Assembly (NCBI RefSeq): GCF_000148645.1
Contig: NC_014541.1
Location: 3,805,139 to 3,869,138 of the forward strand
Source: Ferrimonas balearica DSM 9799
Lineage (GTDB): Bacteria; Pseudomonadota; Gammaproteobacteria; Enterobacterales; Shewanellaceae
Length of the DNA: 64,000 bases
Direction: 5' to 3'
Position numbers and translations under genes: made by a program
Notes under the pieces: generated by a model
The model's input: the letters and a program-made list of their open reading frames with translations, nothing else
What the model was told of the DNA's origin: nothing
The model's database searches: none
Part shown: positions 19,360-28,818 of the stretch, in pieces
Numbering within the stretch: the stretch's first letter is position 1
Layout of the letters: the number at the start of each line of letters is the position of its first letter

Positions 19360-19519
19360 GGTGTTAACGCCATCGTCCTGCCAACCACCATTCCCTCGTC
19401 GCTTCCCGGGCAGATGTGATCAGCTTGTCACTCCAACTGGCTCACACTCTTGGCCACCGTGGCTTTGCCTTCCTGACAACTCTGGGCACAATGTCGCCAT
19501 CCCCCTGCCTGGAGCGGTT

Positions 19520-21202
19520 ATGGCCCGAACCACCCGACTTACCACCAGCGTCATCCATACCATGTTGCTGGTGACGCTGCTGTTCTGCCTGCAAGGCGGC
19601 ATCAGCCTGATCACCGCGCTCTACAGCACCGGTGACGCTCAGGCCATCAATGACTCCGGCTCACTGCGGATGCGCTCCTACCAGCTGCTGTTTCTGGCCA
19701 ATTCCGAGGGACGCCATCTGGAACAGAAACTGGAGGAGTTTGAAACCATCCTCTACTCCCCCGCTCTGGCCCGCTCTGAAGCCTGGTATATGCCCGCCGC
19801 CAGTGGCCACACCTACCGCCTGGTGAAGGAGCGCTGGACCCTGATGAAGGAGTACGCCCAGGAGGGCAACTCGCGCCGCTATGTCCGAGAAGTGAAACGC
19901 TTTGTCGACGAGATTGATGCCTTTGTGGATTCACTGGAGAAGTTCAGCGCGTTAAAACTGCGGGTGCTGATGATCTCGCAGATCCTCACCCTGGCCCTGA
20001 TGGGGGCCCTGACGGTGTACGCCCTGTTTTTTGTCCGGCGTCAATTCGCCCAGCCATTGGAGCGGCTGGAGCGGGGTGCAGAAGCGATTGCCGCGCGCAA
20101 TTTTGCCTTTACCCCCCAGCCCAGCCGTTACCGCGAGCTCAATACCCTGGGCCAGACCCTGGCCAGCACCGCCCGGGATCTCGACACCCTCTATCAGCAA
20201 CTGGAGAGCAAGGTGGTCAGCCAGGATCTGGCGTTGCGCCAGGCCCACGAACGACTGACCTTCCTCTACGATGCCGCCCAGACCCTAAGCAGCACCGGCC
20301 TGGAGAGCAGCGTGCTGACCCGCCTGATGACCGCGCTGCAGCAACACCTGGACGCCGATGGCGTGTGTCTGCAGCTGGACGGTGAACGGCCACTCTGTCT
20401 CGGCTGTAACGAGGGCGAACCGGCCCGGGCCTCCCTGAATGAAGGCGGTGACGCACTGGGCGAGATCCGGCTCTACCCAGCGGACCGCGCAGACCGGGAC
20501 CTGCTTAAGAACTTTGCCCTGCTGTTGGGCCGCGCGGTACAACAGCACCGCGACCTGCTGATGCAGGAGCGGCTCGGCCTGATGGAGGAGCGGGCGGTGA
20601 TTGCCCGGGAGCTGCACGATTCGCTCGGCCAATTGCTGGCGTATATGAAGATCCAGCTGACCCTGCTGAACCGGGCCACTCAGGCAGGCAGCCCCGAAGG
20701 CATCGAAGAGGCCCGGCAAGCCCTGAAAGTCTCGGTCGACAACGCCTACCGCCAGCTGCGTGAGCTGCTGGCCACCTTCCGCCTTAAGGTGGAAGCCCCG
20801 GACCTGCCCAGCGCTCTGGAGTGCATCCTCAATGAACTGGAGGAGCGCAGCGATGCGACGCTGACCCTGGATTACCGGCTGCCCCCCATGACCCTGTCTG
20901 CCACCCAGCAGGTGCACCTGTTGCAGCTGATGCGGGAAGCGGTGGTGAACGCCATCAAGCACGCCGGGGCCGGTCACATTCAGTTGCGCTGTATGGCCGA
21001 AGACGACAAATTAGTGATGAGCGTCGAAGACGACGGCATCGGCATGACCACACCGGACAACCCGGAAAATCATTTTGGCCTGAACATCATGCAGGAGCGC
21101 GCCCGCCAGATGGGCGGCACCCTGCGCATCGACCAGTCCCCCCTGGGCGGTGTCCGGGTTCAGGTCGCAGTCACCATTCCTTCGGAGGATTCTCATGGCT
21201 GA
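19520..21202 (+). CDS. NarQ/NarX-type nitrate/nitrite sensor histidine kinase
   Basis: A 560-residue membrane kinase, close in length to E. coli NarQ (566). It has membrane segment 1 (about 13-35), a periplasmic sensor whose P-box reads INDSGSLRMRSYQL, with the nitrate-binding Arg, membrane segment 2 (about 150-172), a HAMP region and a GAF-like central module. The HPK7-type dimerisation helix ARELHDSLGQLLAYMK carries the phospho-His, followed by a HATPase domain with DDGIGM and GGTL. It lies divergent from nrfA and overlaps the response regulator by 8 bp. The pair probably controls nitrate and nitrite respiration; whether it is NarQ or NarX by descent is not settled. Confidence 0.9.
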   Translation: MARTTRLTTSVIHTMLLVTLLFCLQGGISLITALYSTGDAQAINDSGSLRMRSYQLLFLANSEGRHLEQKLEEFETILYSPALARSEAWYMPAASGHTYRLVKERWTLMKEYAQEGNSRRYVREVKRFVDEIDAFVDSLEKFSALKLRVLMISQILTLALMGALTVYALFFVRRQFAQPLERLERGAEAIAARNFAFTPQPSRYRELNTLGQTLASTARDLDTLYQQLESKVVSQDLALRQAHERLTFLYDAAQTLSSTGLESSVLTRLMTALQQHLDADGVCLQLDGERPLCLGCNEGEPARASLNEGGDALGEIRLYPADRADRDLLKNFALLLGRAVQQHRDLLMQERLGLMEERAVIARELHDSLGQLLAYMKIQLTLLNRATQAGSPEGIEEARQALKVSVDNAYRQLRELLATFRLKVEAPDLPSALECILNELEERSDATLTLDYRLPPMTLSATQQVHLLQLMREAVVNAIKHAGAGHIQLRCMAEDDKLVMSVEDDGIGMTTPDNPENHFGLNIMQERARQMGGTLRIDQSPLGGVRVQVAVTIPSEDSHG

Positions 21203-21809
21203 ACCCTGGCAACTGCTGCTGGTGGACGATCACCCCATGCTGCGACGTGGCTTATGCCAGCTGCTGGCGGGGGATCCCCGTTTTCTCTCACCCTGGGAGG
21301 CCGCCAATGGCCCCGAGGCTCTGGCATTACTGGCCCGTCAGCAGCCCGATCTGGTCCTGTTGGATCTCAATATGCGACCGCTCAGCGGTCTTGATACCCT
21401 GCGGGCGATCCGTCGGGACTTTCCCCGCCTGAAGGTGGTGATGTTCACGGTGTCGGACCACCCCCGCGACGTGCAGGCGGTGCTGGATGCGGGCGCCAAC
21501 GGCTATCTGGTCAAAGACAGCGAGCCGGAGGAGCTGGTGGAAGGTCTGGCCGAAGTGATGGCTGGCCAGGCAGTGCTGACGCCCCGACTGGAGGGCGCAT
21601 TGGCTGAAGCGGAGGAGAACTGGGCAGCGCAACTGACGCCCCGGGAGCGCCAGATTGCTGAATTGATTGCCGAGGGCAAAAGCAACAAGGCCATTGGCGA
21701 GGCCCTGTTTATCAGCGAGGGCACCGCCAAAGTGCATGTCAAAAACCTGATGCGCAAAACCGACTGCCACTCGCGGGTCGAACTGGCGCTCAAGGTGCGG
21801 GAAGGGTAA
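21195..21809 (+). CDS. NarP/NarL-type response regulator
   Basis: A 204-residue LuxR-class regulator. The receiver has the acidic pair DDH near residue 11, the phospho-Asp in LVLLDLNMRPLSG (about residue 59) and the conserved Lys in GYLVKDSEPEEL. The C-terminal HTH reads LTPRERQIAELIAEGKSNKAIGEAL, split near residues 146-165. The start overlaps the kinase by 8 bp behind GGAGG. It is probably activated by the adjacent kinase and acts on nitrate and nitrite genes such as nrfA. Confidence 0.92.
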   Translation: MAEPWQLLLVDDHPMLRRGLCQLLAGDPRFLSPWEAANGPEALALLARQQPDLVLLDLNMRPLSGLDTLRAIRRDFPRLKVVMFTVSDHPRDVQAVLDAGANGYLVKDSEPEELVEGLAEVMAGQAVLTPRLEGALAEAEENWAAQLTPRERQIAELIAEGKSNKAIGEALFISEGTAKVHVKNLMRKTDCHSRVELALKVREG

Positions 21810-21815
21810 CCGGAC

Positions 21816-22181
21816 TCAGCGTCCGGCCAGGAAAGACTGCCAGCTGTCCAGCAGCAGCTCGAAATCCTCCAGCCCGCACAGCGCTTCGCTTTCGGCATCG
21901 TAGAAGTCCAGGTCCGGCTCCAGCTCGATGCCGTTGGCCTGGCCCAAGGCGTGGTCCCGCACCCGCACCCAATCCTCCGTGATGTGCAACGCCTGCTCGG
22001 CGCCGTTGAGTATCCATTCACGGCGCTGGCCATGGCGGATCTCAGCCAGCGCATTGCGGATCCGCATCAGCGCTTCCGCCTCCTGGCACTCTTCGGTCAG
22101 GTAGCGCCCCAGCGCCTCATGACCCATCGACATCAACACCAGGGGCTGGCCCCCCAGCTCACGGCGAAACTCGTACTCCAT
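21816..22181 (-). CDS. yacL: YacL family protein (UPF0231)
   Basis: A 121-residue acidic cytosolic protein starting [28 protein letters not shown]-like and ending with [21 protein letters not shown], the UPF0231/YacL pattern. The function is unknown. The ATG at 22181 fits the family N-terminus. It is convergent with narP, only 6 bp away, and no terminator is seen between them. Confidence 0.85.
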   Translation of the reverse strand: [121 protein letters not shown]

Positions 22182-22353
22182 ACATCCTCGAGGTGATCTC
22201 CGCCCCATGGCGGCAATTCCAAAATGCGGCGCTGGCGACAAATCCGCATATGCATCTAAGGTCGCCTTGTGCAAGCCAAAGCGCCGCTATACAACTAGGA
22301 TCCATTGTAACCCAGCGCCTTTGCTGGCGCCCCACCTAAACCGGGAGCCTCCC

Positions 22354-23334
22354 ATGTTCAAAGCTCTGCAACTGCATCAGGATGAGTCAGGTAAAACCCT
22401 GGCCCAGATCGTTGAACTCGATAACCACCACCTGCCGGAAGGCAACGTCACCGTCGACGTGGAGTACAGCTCGCTGAACTACAAAGATGGCCTGGCCATC
22501 ACCGGTACCGGCAAGATCATCCGCGATTTCCCGATGGTGCCGGGCATCGACTTCGTTGGCACCGTGTCTGACTCCGAAGACGACCGCTACCAGGTGGGCG
22601 ATAAGGTGATCCTGACCGGCTGGGGCGTGGGCGAGCGCCACTGGGGTGGCATGAGTCAACGTGCCCGCGTTAAGGGCGACTGGCTGGTGCCGCTGCCGGC
22701 GGAGCTAAGCCCGGAACAAGCGATGGCTATCGGCACCGCAGGTCTGACCGCCATGCTGTGTGTGCAAGCCCTGGAACAGGCTGGCGTGAAGCCGGAACAG
22801 GGCCCGGTACTGGTGACCGGCGCCAGCGGTGGCGTAGGCTCCGTTGCCGTTACCCTGCTGGCCAAAGCCGGTTTTGAAGTGCACGCCGTGACCGGCCGTG
22901 CCGACAACGCCGACTGGCTGAAATCCCTCGGCGCCCACACCATTGTGGCCCGCAGCGAACTGGAAGGTCAGTCCCGCCCGCTCGACAAAGCGATCTGGGC
23001 CGGTGCCGTCGACACCGTTGGTGGTGATATCCTCGCCAAAGTACTGAGTCAGATGGCCTATGACGGTGCAGTTGCCGCCTGTGGCCTGGCCGCCAGCTTC
23101 CAGCTGCCGACAACAGTGATGCCTTTTATCCTGCGTGGGGTAAAATTGCTCGGCGTCGATTCCGTGATGTGCCCCTATGAGCGTCGCCTGGCCGCCTGGC
23201 AGCGCCTCTGCAACGACCTGGGTCACGAGCACTACGACGCCTTCAGCACCGTGGCTCAGCTCGAGCAGGTGCCGGAACTGGCCCAACAGATCATCAAAGG
23301 GCAGGTTCGCGGCCGGGTGCTGATCCAACCCTAA
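22354..23334 (+). CDS. acuI: Acrylyl-CoA reductase AcuI/YhdH (MDR family)
   Basis: A 326-residue NADPH-dependent medium-chain reductase without zinc. It converts acryloyl-CoA to propionyl-CoA and protects cells from this toxic intermediate, which arises from DMSP and other substrates. Visible features: SSLNYKDGLAITG, GIDFVGTV and the nucleotide motif VTGASGGVGSVAV near residues 150-163. Length equals YhdH (324). RBS GGGAG. It is followed after 25 bp by slyX. Confidence 0.92.
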   Translation: MFKALQLHQDESGKTLAQIVELDNHHLPEGNVTVDVEYSSLNYKDGLAITGTGKIIRDFPMVPGIDFVGTVSDSEDDRYQVGDKVILTGWGVGERHWGGMSQRARVKGDWLVPLPAELSPEQAMAIGTAGLTAMLCVQALEQAGVKPEQGPVLVTGASGGVGSVAVTLLAKAGFEVHAVTGRADNADWLKSLGAHTIVARSELEGQSRPLDKAIWAGAVDTVGGDILAKVLSQMAYDGAVAACGLAASFQLPTTVMPFILRGVKLLGVDSVMCPYERRLAAWQRLCNDLGHEHYDAFSTVAQLEQVPELAQQIIKGQVRGRVLIQP

Positions 23335-23359
23335 CTGCCGTATTGGAGAAGCGCTCGGA

Positions 23360-23572
23360 ATGACCGACACCCACACCAGGATCATGGAACTGGAAACCAA
23401 GATCGCCTATCAAGACAGTACCATCGAACAACTGAACGAAACGGTGGTCGAATTGAGCGCGAAGGTTCACAAGCAGGCGGAACAGATCCGCCTGCTGGCC
23501 GAACGCCTCAAGTCGCTGCCCAACAGTTCGGTGGCGGATCTCAGTGAGGAAACCCCACCGCCCCACTACTGA
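23360..23572 (+). CDS. slyX: SlyX family protein
   Basis: A 70-residue coiled coil: heptads run from MELETKIAYQDSTIEQLNE to about residue 55, followed by a P-rich tail ending PPHY, the SlyX signature. The function is unknown; in E. coli slyX lies beside slyD. Here it is between acuI and a peptide deformylase, 11 bp before the latter. Confidence 0.93.
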   Translation: MTDTHTRIMELETKIAYQDSTIEQLNETVVELSAKVHKQAEQIRLLAERLKSLPNSSVADLSEETPPPHY

Positions 23573-23583
23573 TAGGAGTTCTG

Positions 23584-24111
23584 ATGACGCCAATGGCCAT
23601 AGCCCAGCTGGGTGAGCCGATTCTGCGCCAGCGCGCCCGCCCGGTCAGTGATGCGACCGCGGCGGAGATTCAGACTCTGTGGCAGCGTATGCTGGTCACC
23701 ATGGAAGCCGCCGGGGGCGTTGGCATTGCCGCGCCCCAGGTGTTTGAACCGCTGCGTCTGATGATCATCGCGTCCCGTCCCAACGCCCGCTATCCCGATG
23801 CGCCGCAGATGGACCCGGTGGTGCTGATCAACCCGGAAATCCTCAACACCAGCGGTGAGCTGGTCAGCTTCGTGGAAGGCTGCCTGTCGGTCCCCGGCAT
23901 CCGCGGCACCGTACGCCGCCCCGATAACGTCGAGGTGCGCTACCTCGATACCCAGGGCCAACCGCAGCAACTCAGCCTCAGCGGGTTTCCCGCCCGCATC
24001 TTCCTGCATGAATTCGACCACCTCGAGGGCCGCACCTTCCTCGACCAGGTGGACAGCCCCGCCGACCTTATCGCCCAATCCGTCTGGGAGCAGCAATGCC
24101 AAAGCGCTTAA
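23584..24111 (+). CDS. def: Peptide deformylase (probable second copy)
   Basis: A 175-residue metalloenzyme that removes the formyl group from nascent proteins. All three motifs are intact: GVGIAAPQ (44-51), EGCLS with the metal Cys, and HEFDH with two metal His and the catalytic Glu. The main bacterial def normally sits beside fmt; this one stands next to slyX and a lipoprotein, so it is more likely the accessory copy common in Alteromonadales. It overlaps the next gene by 16 bp. Confidence 0.92.
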   Translation: MTPMAIAQLGEPILRQRARPVSDATAAEIQTLWQRMLVTMEAAGGVGIAAPQVFEPLRLMIIASRPNARYPDAPQMDPVVLINPEILNTSGELVSFVEGCLSVPGIRGTVRRPDNVEVRYLDTQGQPQQLSLSGFPARIFLHEFDHLEGRTFLDQVDSPADLIAQSVWEQQCQSA

Positions 24112-25439
24112 TGGTGATGGCTCTGGTGATGGTGCTGGCCGGCTGTGCCGGCAGCAGTCTGTTCCAGCCCTACCCCGCCCGTATGGCGCCGGTTAAACAA
24201 GCTCTGGAACAGGGCAACAGCCAGGCTGCACTCAAGCAACTGGAGCCGGGCCTGTCCGGCAGTGATGCCCTGCTCTATGCCCAGGAGGCAGGCCGGGTGG
24301 CAGCGTTGGGCGGCGACTATGCCGCCAGCCAGAACTACTACCGCGAAGCGATGGCGGAGTACAGCCGCTACGACTGGAAAGCGCTGGTCTCCCTCAGTGA
24401 CATCACTGCGCAGGTTGGTGGTTCTACCGTCTCCGACAATCTGATCCCCTATCACGGCCAGGCCTACGAACGGGTACTGGTGCACCAGCAGCAGTCGCTC
24501 AACTACCTGTGGCAGGGCGACCTTGAGGGTGCCATGGTGGAGGTAAGACGGGCCGATCAGGCCCAGACGGAGTCCCTCAGGGCCTATCAGGATGCCCTCA
24601 AATCCACCCGTGCTCTGGAGAACGCTGCGGTGGATGCGGAACTCAATGAGCTGGACCGTCAGGCGGGCAAGGCCCCCAACTCCTTTATCAACGCCTACGT
24701 GCTGCTCAGCAACGCCGCCATCTATGAGGCCAACGGCCAGCCCAATGACGCCCTGATCGACATCCGCAAAGCGTTGCAGGTCTATCCGAACAACCGGATG
24801 CTGCAGCGCGAGCTGGTGCGCCTCTCCTGCCAGCTCAGCATCGACTGTGACGCGCTGTCCCGCCGCTACGGCGACCCGGTGATGCCCAAACCGGACCAGG
24901 GCCGACTGGTGGTGCTGTATGAAACCGGGTTCCTGCCCGCCCGCAGCAGTGTCTTTATCCCCTTTACCTGGGATGGCCTGTACCAGCAGGTGTCCCTGCC
25001 CACCTACCGCGCCGGTGGCCCGGAACCCGCTCCGCTGACCCTCACCGTTGGCACCGAACACCTGACCACCGAAGCGGTGGCGGACCTGGACGCCATGGCG
25101 GCTCGCGCCCTGCGTGAACAGTACCCCTTTATCCTGCTGCGTCAGGGCATTAGACTGACCGCCAAGCACAACGCCAATCGCTGGGCCGAGCGCAAAGGCG
25201 GCGATCTGGGCGCCATCACCATGGAGGTGTTCAACGCCCTGACCGAGCAGGCGGATAAGCGCAGCTGGCTGACCCTGCCCCGCCAGGCCCAGGCCTGGGC
25301 CGGTTTTCTCGACGCCGGGGAATACCCGGTCAATGTCGGCAGCGAGCGCACCACCCTTACCCTGAGCCCGGGCCGCACCACCGTGCTCTGGGTCGCCCGC
25401 CAGGGCGGCCTGACCCGAATTCAGTCCATACTCATCTAA
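24096..25439 (+). CDS. Outer-membrane lipoprotein of the COG3014 type, partner of LpoB
   Basis: A 447-residue lipoprotein with signal MPKRLMVMALVMVLAGC, lipobox LAGC and lipidation Cys at residue 17. Residues about 25-240 are TPR-like helices (alanine-rich, GDYAASQNYYREAM, repeated SLNYLWQGDLEGAMVEVRRA); the rest is mixed beta. It overlaps def and is followed by an LpoB homologue, a pairing I recall as conserved in Shewanella and Vibrio. It may organise LpoB or cell-wall synthesis, but this is inference. Confidence 0.78.
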   Translation: MPKRLMVMALVMVLAGCAGSSLFQPYPARMAPVKQALEQGNSQAALKQLEPGLSGSDALLYAQEAGRVAALGGDYAASQNYYREAMAEYSRYDWKALVSLSDITAQVGGSTVSDNLIPYHGQAYERVLVHQQQSLNYLWQGDLEGAMVEVRRADQAQTESLRAYQDALKSTRALENAAVDAELNELDRQAGKAPNSFINAYVLLSNAAIYEANGQPNDALIDIRKALQVYPNNRMLQRELVRLSCQLSIDCDALSRRYGDPVMPKPDQGRLVVLYETGFLPARSSVFIPFTWDGLYQQVSLPTYRAGGPEPAPLTLTVGTEHLTTEAVADLDAMAARALREQYPFILLRQGIRLTAKHNANRWAERKGGDLGAITMEVFNALTEQADKRSWLTLPRQAQAWAGFLDAGEYPVNVGSERTTLTLSPGRTTVLWVARQGGLTRIQSILI

Positions 25440-25462
25440 GAAAACGCCTAAGGAACCGAACC

Positions 25463-26062
25463 ATGACGATCACCAGCCCGAAAATTCTCCTGTCGCTGAT
25501 GCTGGCCCTGGTACTGGCCGGCTGTCAGTCCAAGGTGGAGTATCGTGATGCCACCGAAGTGGAAACTGTCGACATCAGCTTTGGCAGCTCCGATCTGCAG
25601 GCCGTGGCCAGCAAGATGGTGGACTCCATGCTGACCACCCCGTCGGTGGTGCGCCTGACCGCCAACGACCGCCCCATCCTGTTTGTTGACCGCGTTACCA
25701 ACAAAACCTCCGAGCACATCGACACCGAGTCCATCACCGACACCATCAGCACCCGCCTGCTGCGCAGCGGTGAGTTCCGCTTTATCGACATGACCCGGGT
25801 GGATGCGGTGCGCAAACAGCTGGATTACCAGAACAACTCCGGCATGGTGGACCCGGCCAAAGCGATCCAGTTCGGCCGCCAGGTGGGCGCCCAATACATG
25901 CTGTATGGCAACCTCTCCAGCATCGTCAAACGTGATGGTTCCACCCAGGACGTCTACTACAAGATGACCATGCGCCTGATGGACCTGGAAACCGGCCTGA
26001 TCGAATGGGCCGACGAGAAGGAGCTGCGCAAGCAGCAGTCACGCTCCTTCCTGGGGCTGTAA
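25463..26062 (+). CDS. lpoB: Penicillin-binding protein activator LpoB-like lipoprotein
   Basis: A 199-residue outer-membrane lipoprotein (lipobox LAGCQ, Cys at 21). The globular domain has the LpoB pattern: PILFVDRVTNKTSEHIDTESITDTI, then SGEFRFID, then GAQYMLYGNLSSI near the end. LpoB stimulates the bifunctional PBP1B. A short linker after the Cys (about 25 residues) is much shorter than the long flexible one of E. coli LpoB, so reach to PBP1B may be arranged differently. Confidence 0.87.
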   Translation: MTITSPKILLSLMLALVLAGCQSKVEYRDATEVETVDISFGSSDLQAVASKMVDSMLTTPSVVRLTANDRPILFVDRVTNKTSEHIDTESITDTISTRLLRSGEFRFIDMTRVDAVRKQLDYQNNSGMVDPAKAIQFGRQVGAQYMLYGNLSSIVKRDGSTQDVYYKMTMRLMDLETGLIEWADEKELRKQQSRSFLGL

Positions 26063-26069
26063 AACCAGA

Positions 26070-26098
26070 ACGGGGGCCGATGGCCCCCGCTCTTTCTC
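26070..26098 (+). terminator. Terminator after lpoB
   Basis: CGGGGGCC and GGCCCCCG around GAT (26071-26089), followed by a pyrimidine tract with scattered T rather than a pure T run. Confidence 0.55.
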
Positions 26099-26107
26099 TG
26101 TGCGCCG

Positions 26108-26302
26108 TTACTCCGGCTTAAACACGCCGATCACCTCGCCGCCGGCTTTCTGCTCCGCCGCATCCGGCGCCTGGTGTTTGCGGTAACCACAGGCCACACA
26201 CTCCATCACCTCAACACCGGACTCGGCGTACAACATCACGCTGTCCTGTTCCTGACATTCGGGACACTGTGCCCCAGCGATAAACCGCTTCTTGGTCGCC
26301 AT
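26108..26302 (-). CDS. yheV: YheV family zinc-ribbon protein
   Basis: A 64-residue protein with two CxxC pairs (CPEC at 13-16 and CVAC at 35-38) forming a single zinc ribbon, and the YheV N-terminus ATKKRFIAGA. The function is unknown. ATG at 26302; a very long in-frame extension upstream lies antisense to yheS and is rejected. It diverges from yheS, which reproduces the E. coli yheV-kef-yheS neighbourhood without the kef genes. Confidence 0.9.
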   Translation of the reverse strand: MATKKRFIAGAQCPECQEQDSVMLYAESGVEVMECVACGYRKHQAPDAAEQKAGGEVIGVFKPE

Positions 26303-26371
26303 CTGTTTCCTTTCCTGCTGGGCAGCGAAATACGCTATCATCCCGCCACTTTTCCACGTTCTGAGCACCCT

Positions 26372-28270
26372 ATGATAACCCTGGACAAGGTACAACTCAT
26401 CCGCGGTGGCAAACGTCTGCTCGACGACGCCAGCCTGACCATCTATCCCGGCCACAAACTGGCTCTGGTGGGGGCCAACGGTGTGGGCAAGTCGAGCCTG
26501 CTCGGACTGCTGATGAACGAGTACGGGGTCGACGCTGGTGAATGCCATGTGCCCGGCCACTGGCGCCAGGCCAGCGTGGCCCAGGACACCCCGGCGCTGG
26601 ACTGCTCCGCGCTGGATTACGTGCTCGACGGCGACAGTCGCTACCGCGCCCTGGAGCAGGAGCTGGCGGATGCCCAGCACAGCGGCGACGGCACCCGCAT
26701 CGGCCATGCCCACGACGCCTTCGAGGCGTACCACGGTTACCAGGTGCCCGCCCGCGCCGCCGAGCTGCTGGACGGCCTGGGTTTCTCCCAGACCGCGCAG
26801 GGCCAGAGCGTCAAATCCTTCTCTGGTGGCTGGCGCATGCGCCTCAACCTGGCCCGCGCCCTGCTGATCCCCTCTGACCTGCTGCTGCTGGACGAACCCA
26901 CCAACCACCTGGATCTGGATACCCTGATCTGGCTGGAAGGCTGGCTCAAGCGCTACGACGGCACCCTGATCCTGATCAGTCACGACCGCGACTTCCTCGA
27001 TGCGGTGGTGGGTGAAGTGGTGCACGTTGAGCACCTCAAACTCAACCACTATCAGGGCAACTACAGTCAGTTTGAGCGCCAGCGCGCCGCCCGCCTGGCC
27101 CAGCAACAGGCCAGCTTCGAGAAGCAGGAGCGCCAGCGCGCCCACATGCAGTCCTTTGTTGACCGCTTCCGGGCCAAAGCCAGCAAAGCGCGACAGGCCC
27201 AGAGTCGCCTGAAAGCGTTGGAAAAGCTGATGGTGGAAGCACCCGCCCACAGCGACTCTGGCTTCCAGATGGCGTTCCGTGAGCCGTTGTCCCTGCCCTC
27301 CCCGCTGCTGCGGATGGATGAGGTGCAGGGGGGCTACGGTGAGGTCACCATCCTGCGCCATATCCGCCTGAATCTGGTGCCGGGCAGCCGCATCGGCCTG
27401 CTGGGGCGAAATGGGGCCGGTAAGTCTACCCTTATCAAGATGTTGAGCGGCGACCTGAAGCCTCAGGCGGGCGAATTGCTGCTCAGTCAGGGGGTTAAGA
27501 TTGGCTACTTTGCCCAGCATCAGCTGGAGTCTCTGGACCCGCGCCACTCGCCGCTGGATCACCTGGTCCAGATCGCACCGGAAGCCAAGGAACAGGAGCT
27601 GCGTAACTTCCTCGGCGGTTATGGCTTCGGTGGCGACAAAGCGCTGAGCCCGGTGGCCCCGTTCTCCGGTGGTGAGAAGGCTCGCCTGGTGCTGGCCCTG
27701 CTGGTGTGGCAACGCCCCAACCTGTTGCTGTTGGACGAACCCACCAACCACCTTGACCTGGAGATGCGCCATGCCCTGACCGTGGCCCTGCAGGGCTTCG
27801 AGGGGGCGATGGTGATCGTGTCGCACGACCGTCACCTGCTGCGCGCCACCTGCAGCGATTTCTATCTGGTGGATGGCGGCCAGGTGGCGCCCTTTGATGG
27901 CGACCTGGAGGACTACCACCGCTGGCTGCTCAAGGGCGATGAACAGAACGCGCCTGCCGAAACCGCCAAACCGGTGGACGACAAAAAAGCGCGCAAACGG
28001 GCGGAAGCAGCCCTGCGCCAAGTGCTGTCGCCGTTAAAGAAACAGCAGGAAAAGGTCGATCGACAGATGGCACAGGACCAGCAACGCTGGGATGAACTGG
28101 AGCAGCTGCTGTCTGACAGCGCCCTGTATCAGGACGACAAAAAGGCCGAGCTGACTGCGCTGCTGAAAGAGCGTGGTGACTTACAGAACCGGCTGGAAGA
28201 GCTGGAGATGGAGTGGCTGGAACTCCAGGAACAGATCGAGCAAATGACGCAATCCCATCAGGAGGGGTAA
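26372..28270 (+). CDS. yheS: ABC-F family ATPase YheS
   Basis: A 632-residue soluble protein with two ABC domains: Walker A GANGVGKSS (about 33-41) and GRNGAGKST (about 345-353), signatures FSGGWRMR and FSGGEKAR, and both LLLLDEPTNHLDL Walker B regions. The linker between domains is the charged P-site tRNA interaction motif, and a C-terminal coiled coil ends the protein. ABC-F proteins bind the ribosomal E site; YheS helps ribosomes through problem sequences. Length matches E. coli (637). ATG at 26372. Confidence 0.94.
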   Translation: MITLDKVQLIRGGKRLLDDASLTIYPGHKLALVGANGVGKSSLLGLLMNEYGVDAGECHVPGHWRQASVAQDTPALDCSALDYVLDGDSRYRALEQELADAQHSGDGTRIGHAHDAFEAYHGYQVPARAAELLDGLGFSQTAQGQSVKSFSGGWRMRLNLARALLIPSDLLLLDEPTNHLDLDTLIWLEGWLKRYDGTLILISHDRDFLDAVVGEVVHVEHLKLNHYQGNYSQFERQRAARLAQQQASFEKQERQRAHMQSFVDRFRAKASKARQAQSRLKALEKLMVEAPAHSDSGFQMAFREPLSLPSPLLRMDEVQGGYGEVTILRHIRLNLVPGSRIGLLGRNGAGKSTLIKMLSGDLKPQAGELLLSQGVKIGYFAQHQLESLDPRHSPLDHLVQIAPEAKEQELRNFLGGYGFGGDKALSPVAPFSGGEKARLVLALLVWQRPNLLLLDEPTNHLDLEMRHALTVALQGFEGAMVIVSHDRHLLRATCSDFYLVDGGQVAPFDGDLEDYHRWLLKGDEQNAPAETAKPVDDKKARKRAEAALRQVLSPLKKQQEKVDRQMAQDQQRWDELEQLLSDSALYQDDKKAELTALLKERGDLQNRLEELEMEWLELQEQIEQMTQSHQEG

Positions 28271-28764
28271 TGCAGATCACCGCCGAGCAGTATTGGCAAT
28301 TCAGCGAACGGGTCTGGCAGCAACATGGGGCCCGGCAAACCGCACTTGAGCTGCAGGACCAGCATGGACTGGAACCGAACCTGCTGCTGTTGGCCCTGCT
28401 GCTGGAGCAGCACGGCCAGTTTCTTGAAGAGGGCCAGTTCCGCCTGCTGCGGGACGCTCAGGCCCAGTGGTGCGAGAAGATGCTGGCCCCCTATCGCCAG
28501 TTGCGCCGCCTGGCCCGCAACAACCTGCCCACCGAAAGCTACCAGCAGATGCTGGAGGTGGAGCTGGTGATGGAGAAACGCAGCCAGCAGCTGATGCTCA
28601 AGGCACTGAATCACCTGCGGGTGCAAAGCAGCGGCGACAACCTCACCGCCTGCCTGCGGGCTCAGGACATTGATCCCCTGGCCCTGCCCGGACCGATGCT
28701 GGAACAGCTGACCCACCTGTTCCGCTCCAGCGAGCCGGACCTGCCGGACACGCTGGCAGGCTGA
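28270..28764 (+). CDS. TIGR02444 family protein
   Basis: A 164-residue helical, Leu- and Gln-rich cytosolic protein. The N-terminal WQFSERVWQQHG and the later LARNNLPTESYQQMLEVEL agree with the TIGR02444/DUF2390 family of unknown function, usually found next to yheS in Alteromonadales and Vibrio. The ATG overlaps the yheS TAA (TAATG), so translation is coupled. Confidence 0.82.
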   Translation: MQITAEQYWQFSERVWQQHGARQTALELQDQHGLEPNLLLLALLLEQHGQFLEEGQFRLLRDAQAQWCEKMLAPYRQLRRLARNNLPTESYQQMLEVELVMEKRSQQLMLKALNHLRVQSSGDNLTACLRAQDIDPLALPGPMLEQLTHLFRSSEPDLPDTLAG

Positions 28765-28776
28765 CCCCCAAAACCG

Positions 28777-28806
28777 AAAAGGGAGCGCATTGGCGCTCCC
28801 TTTTTT
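28777..28806. terminator. Bidirectional terminator between TIGR02444 and the GMC oxidoreductase
   Basis: AAAAGGGAGCGC, ATTG loop, GCGCTCCC and T6 between convergent genes. Confidence 0.85.
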
Positions 28807-28818
28807 GATCCTGTATGC

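Noticed and set aside
19415-19435. Second CRP-like palindrome near narQ (GTGA...TCAC)
   Set aside because: The arms are separated by 8 bases rather than 6, so it does not fit CRP.
26303-28021. Very long in-frame extension upstream of yheV on the minus strand
   Set aside because: It is fully antisense to the conserved yheS gene and has Q/H/G-rich nonsense composition; only the last 64 codons are the YheV zinc-ribbon protein.
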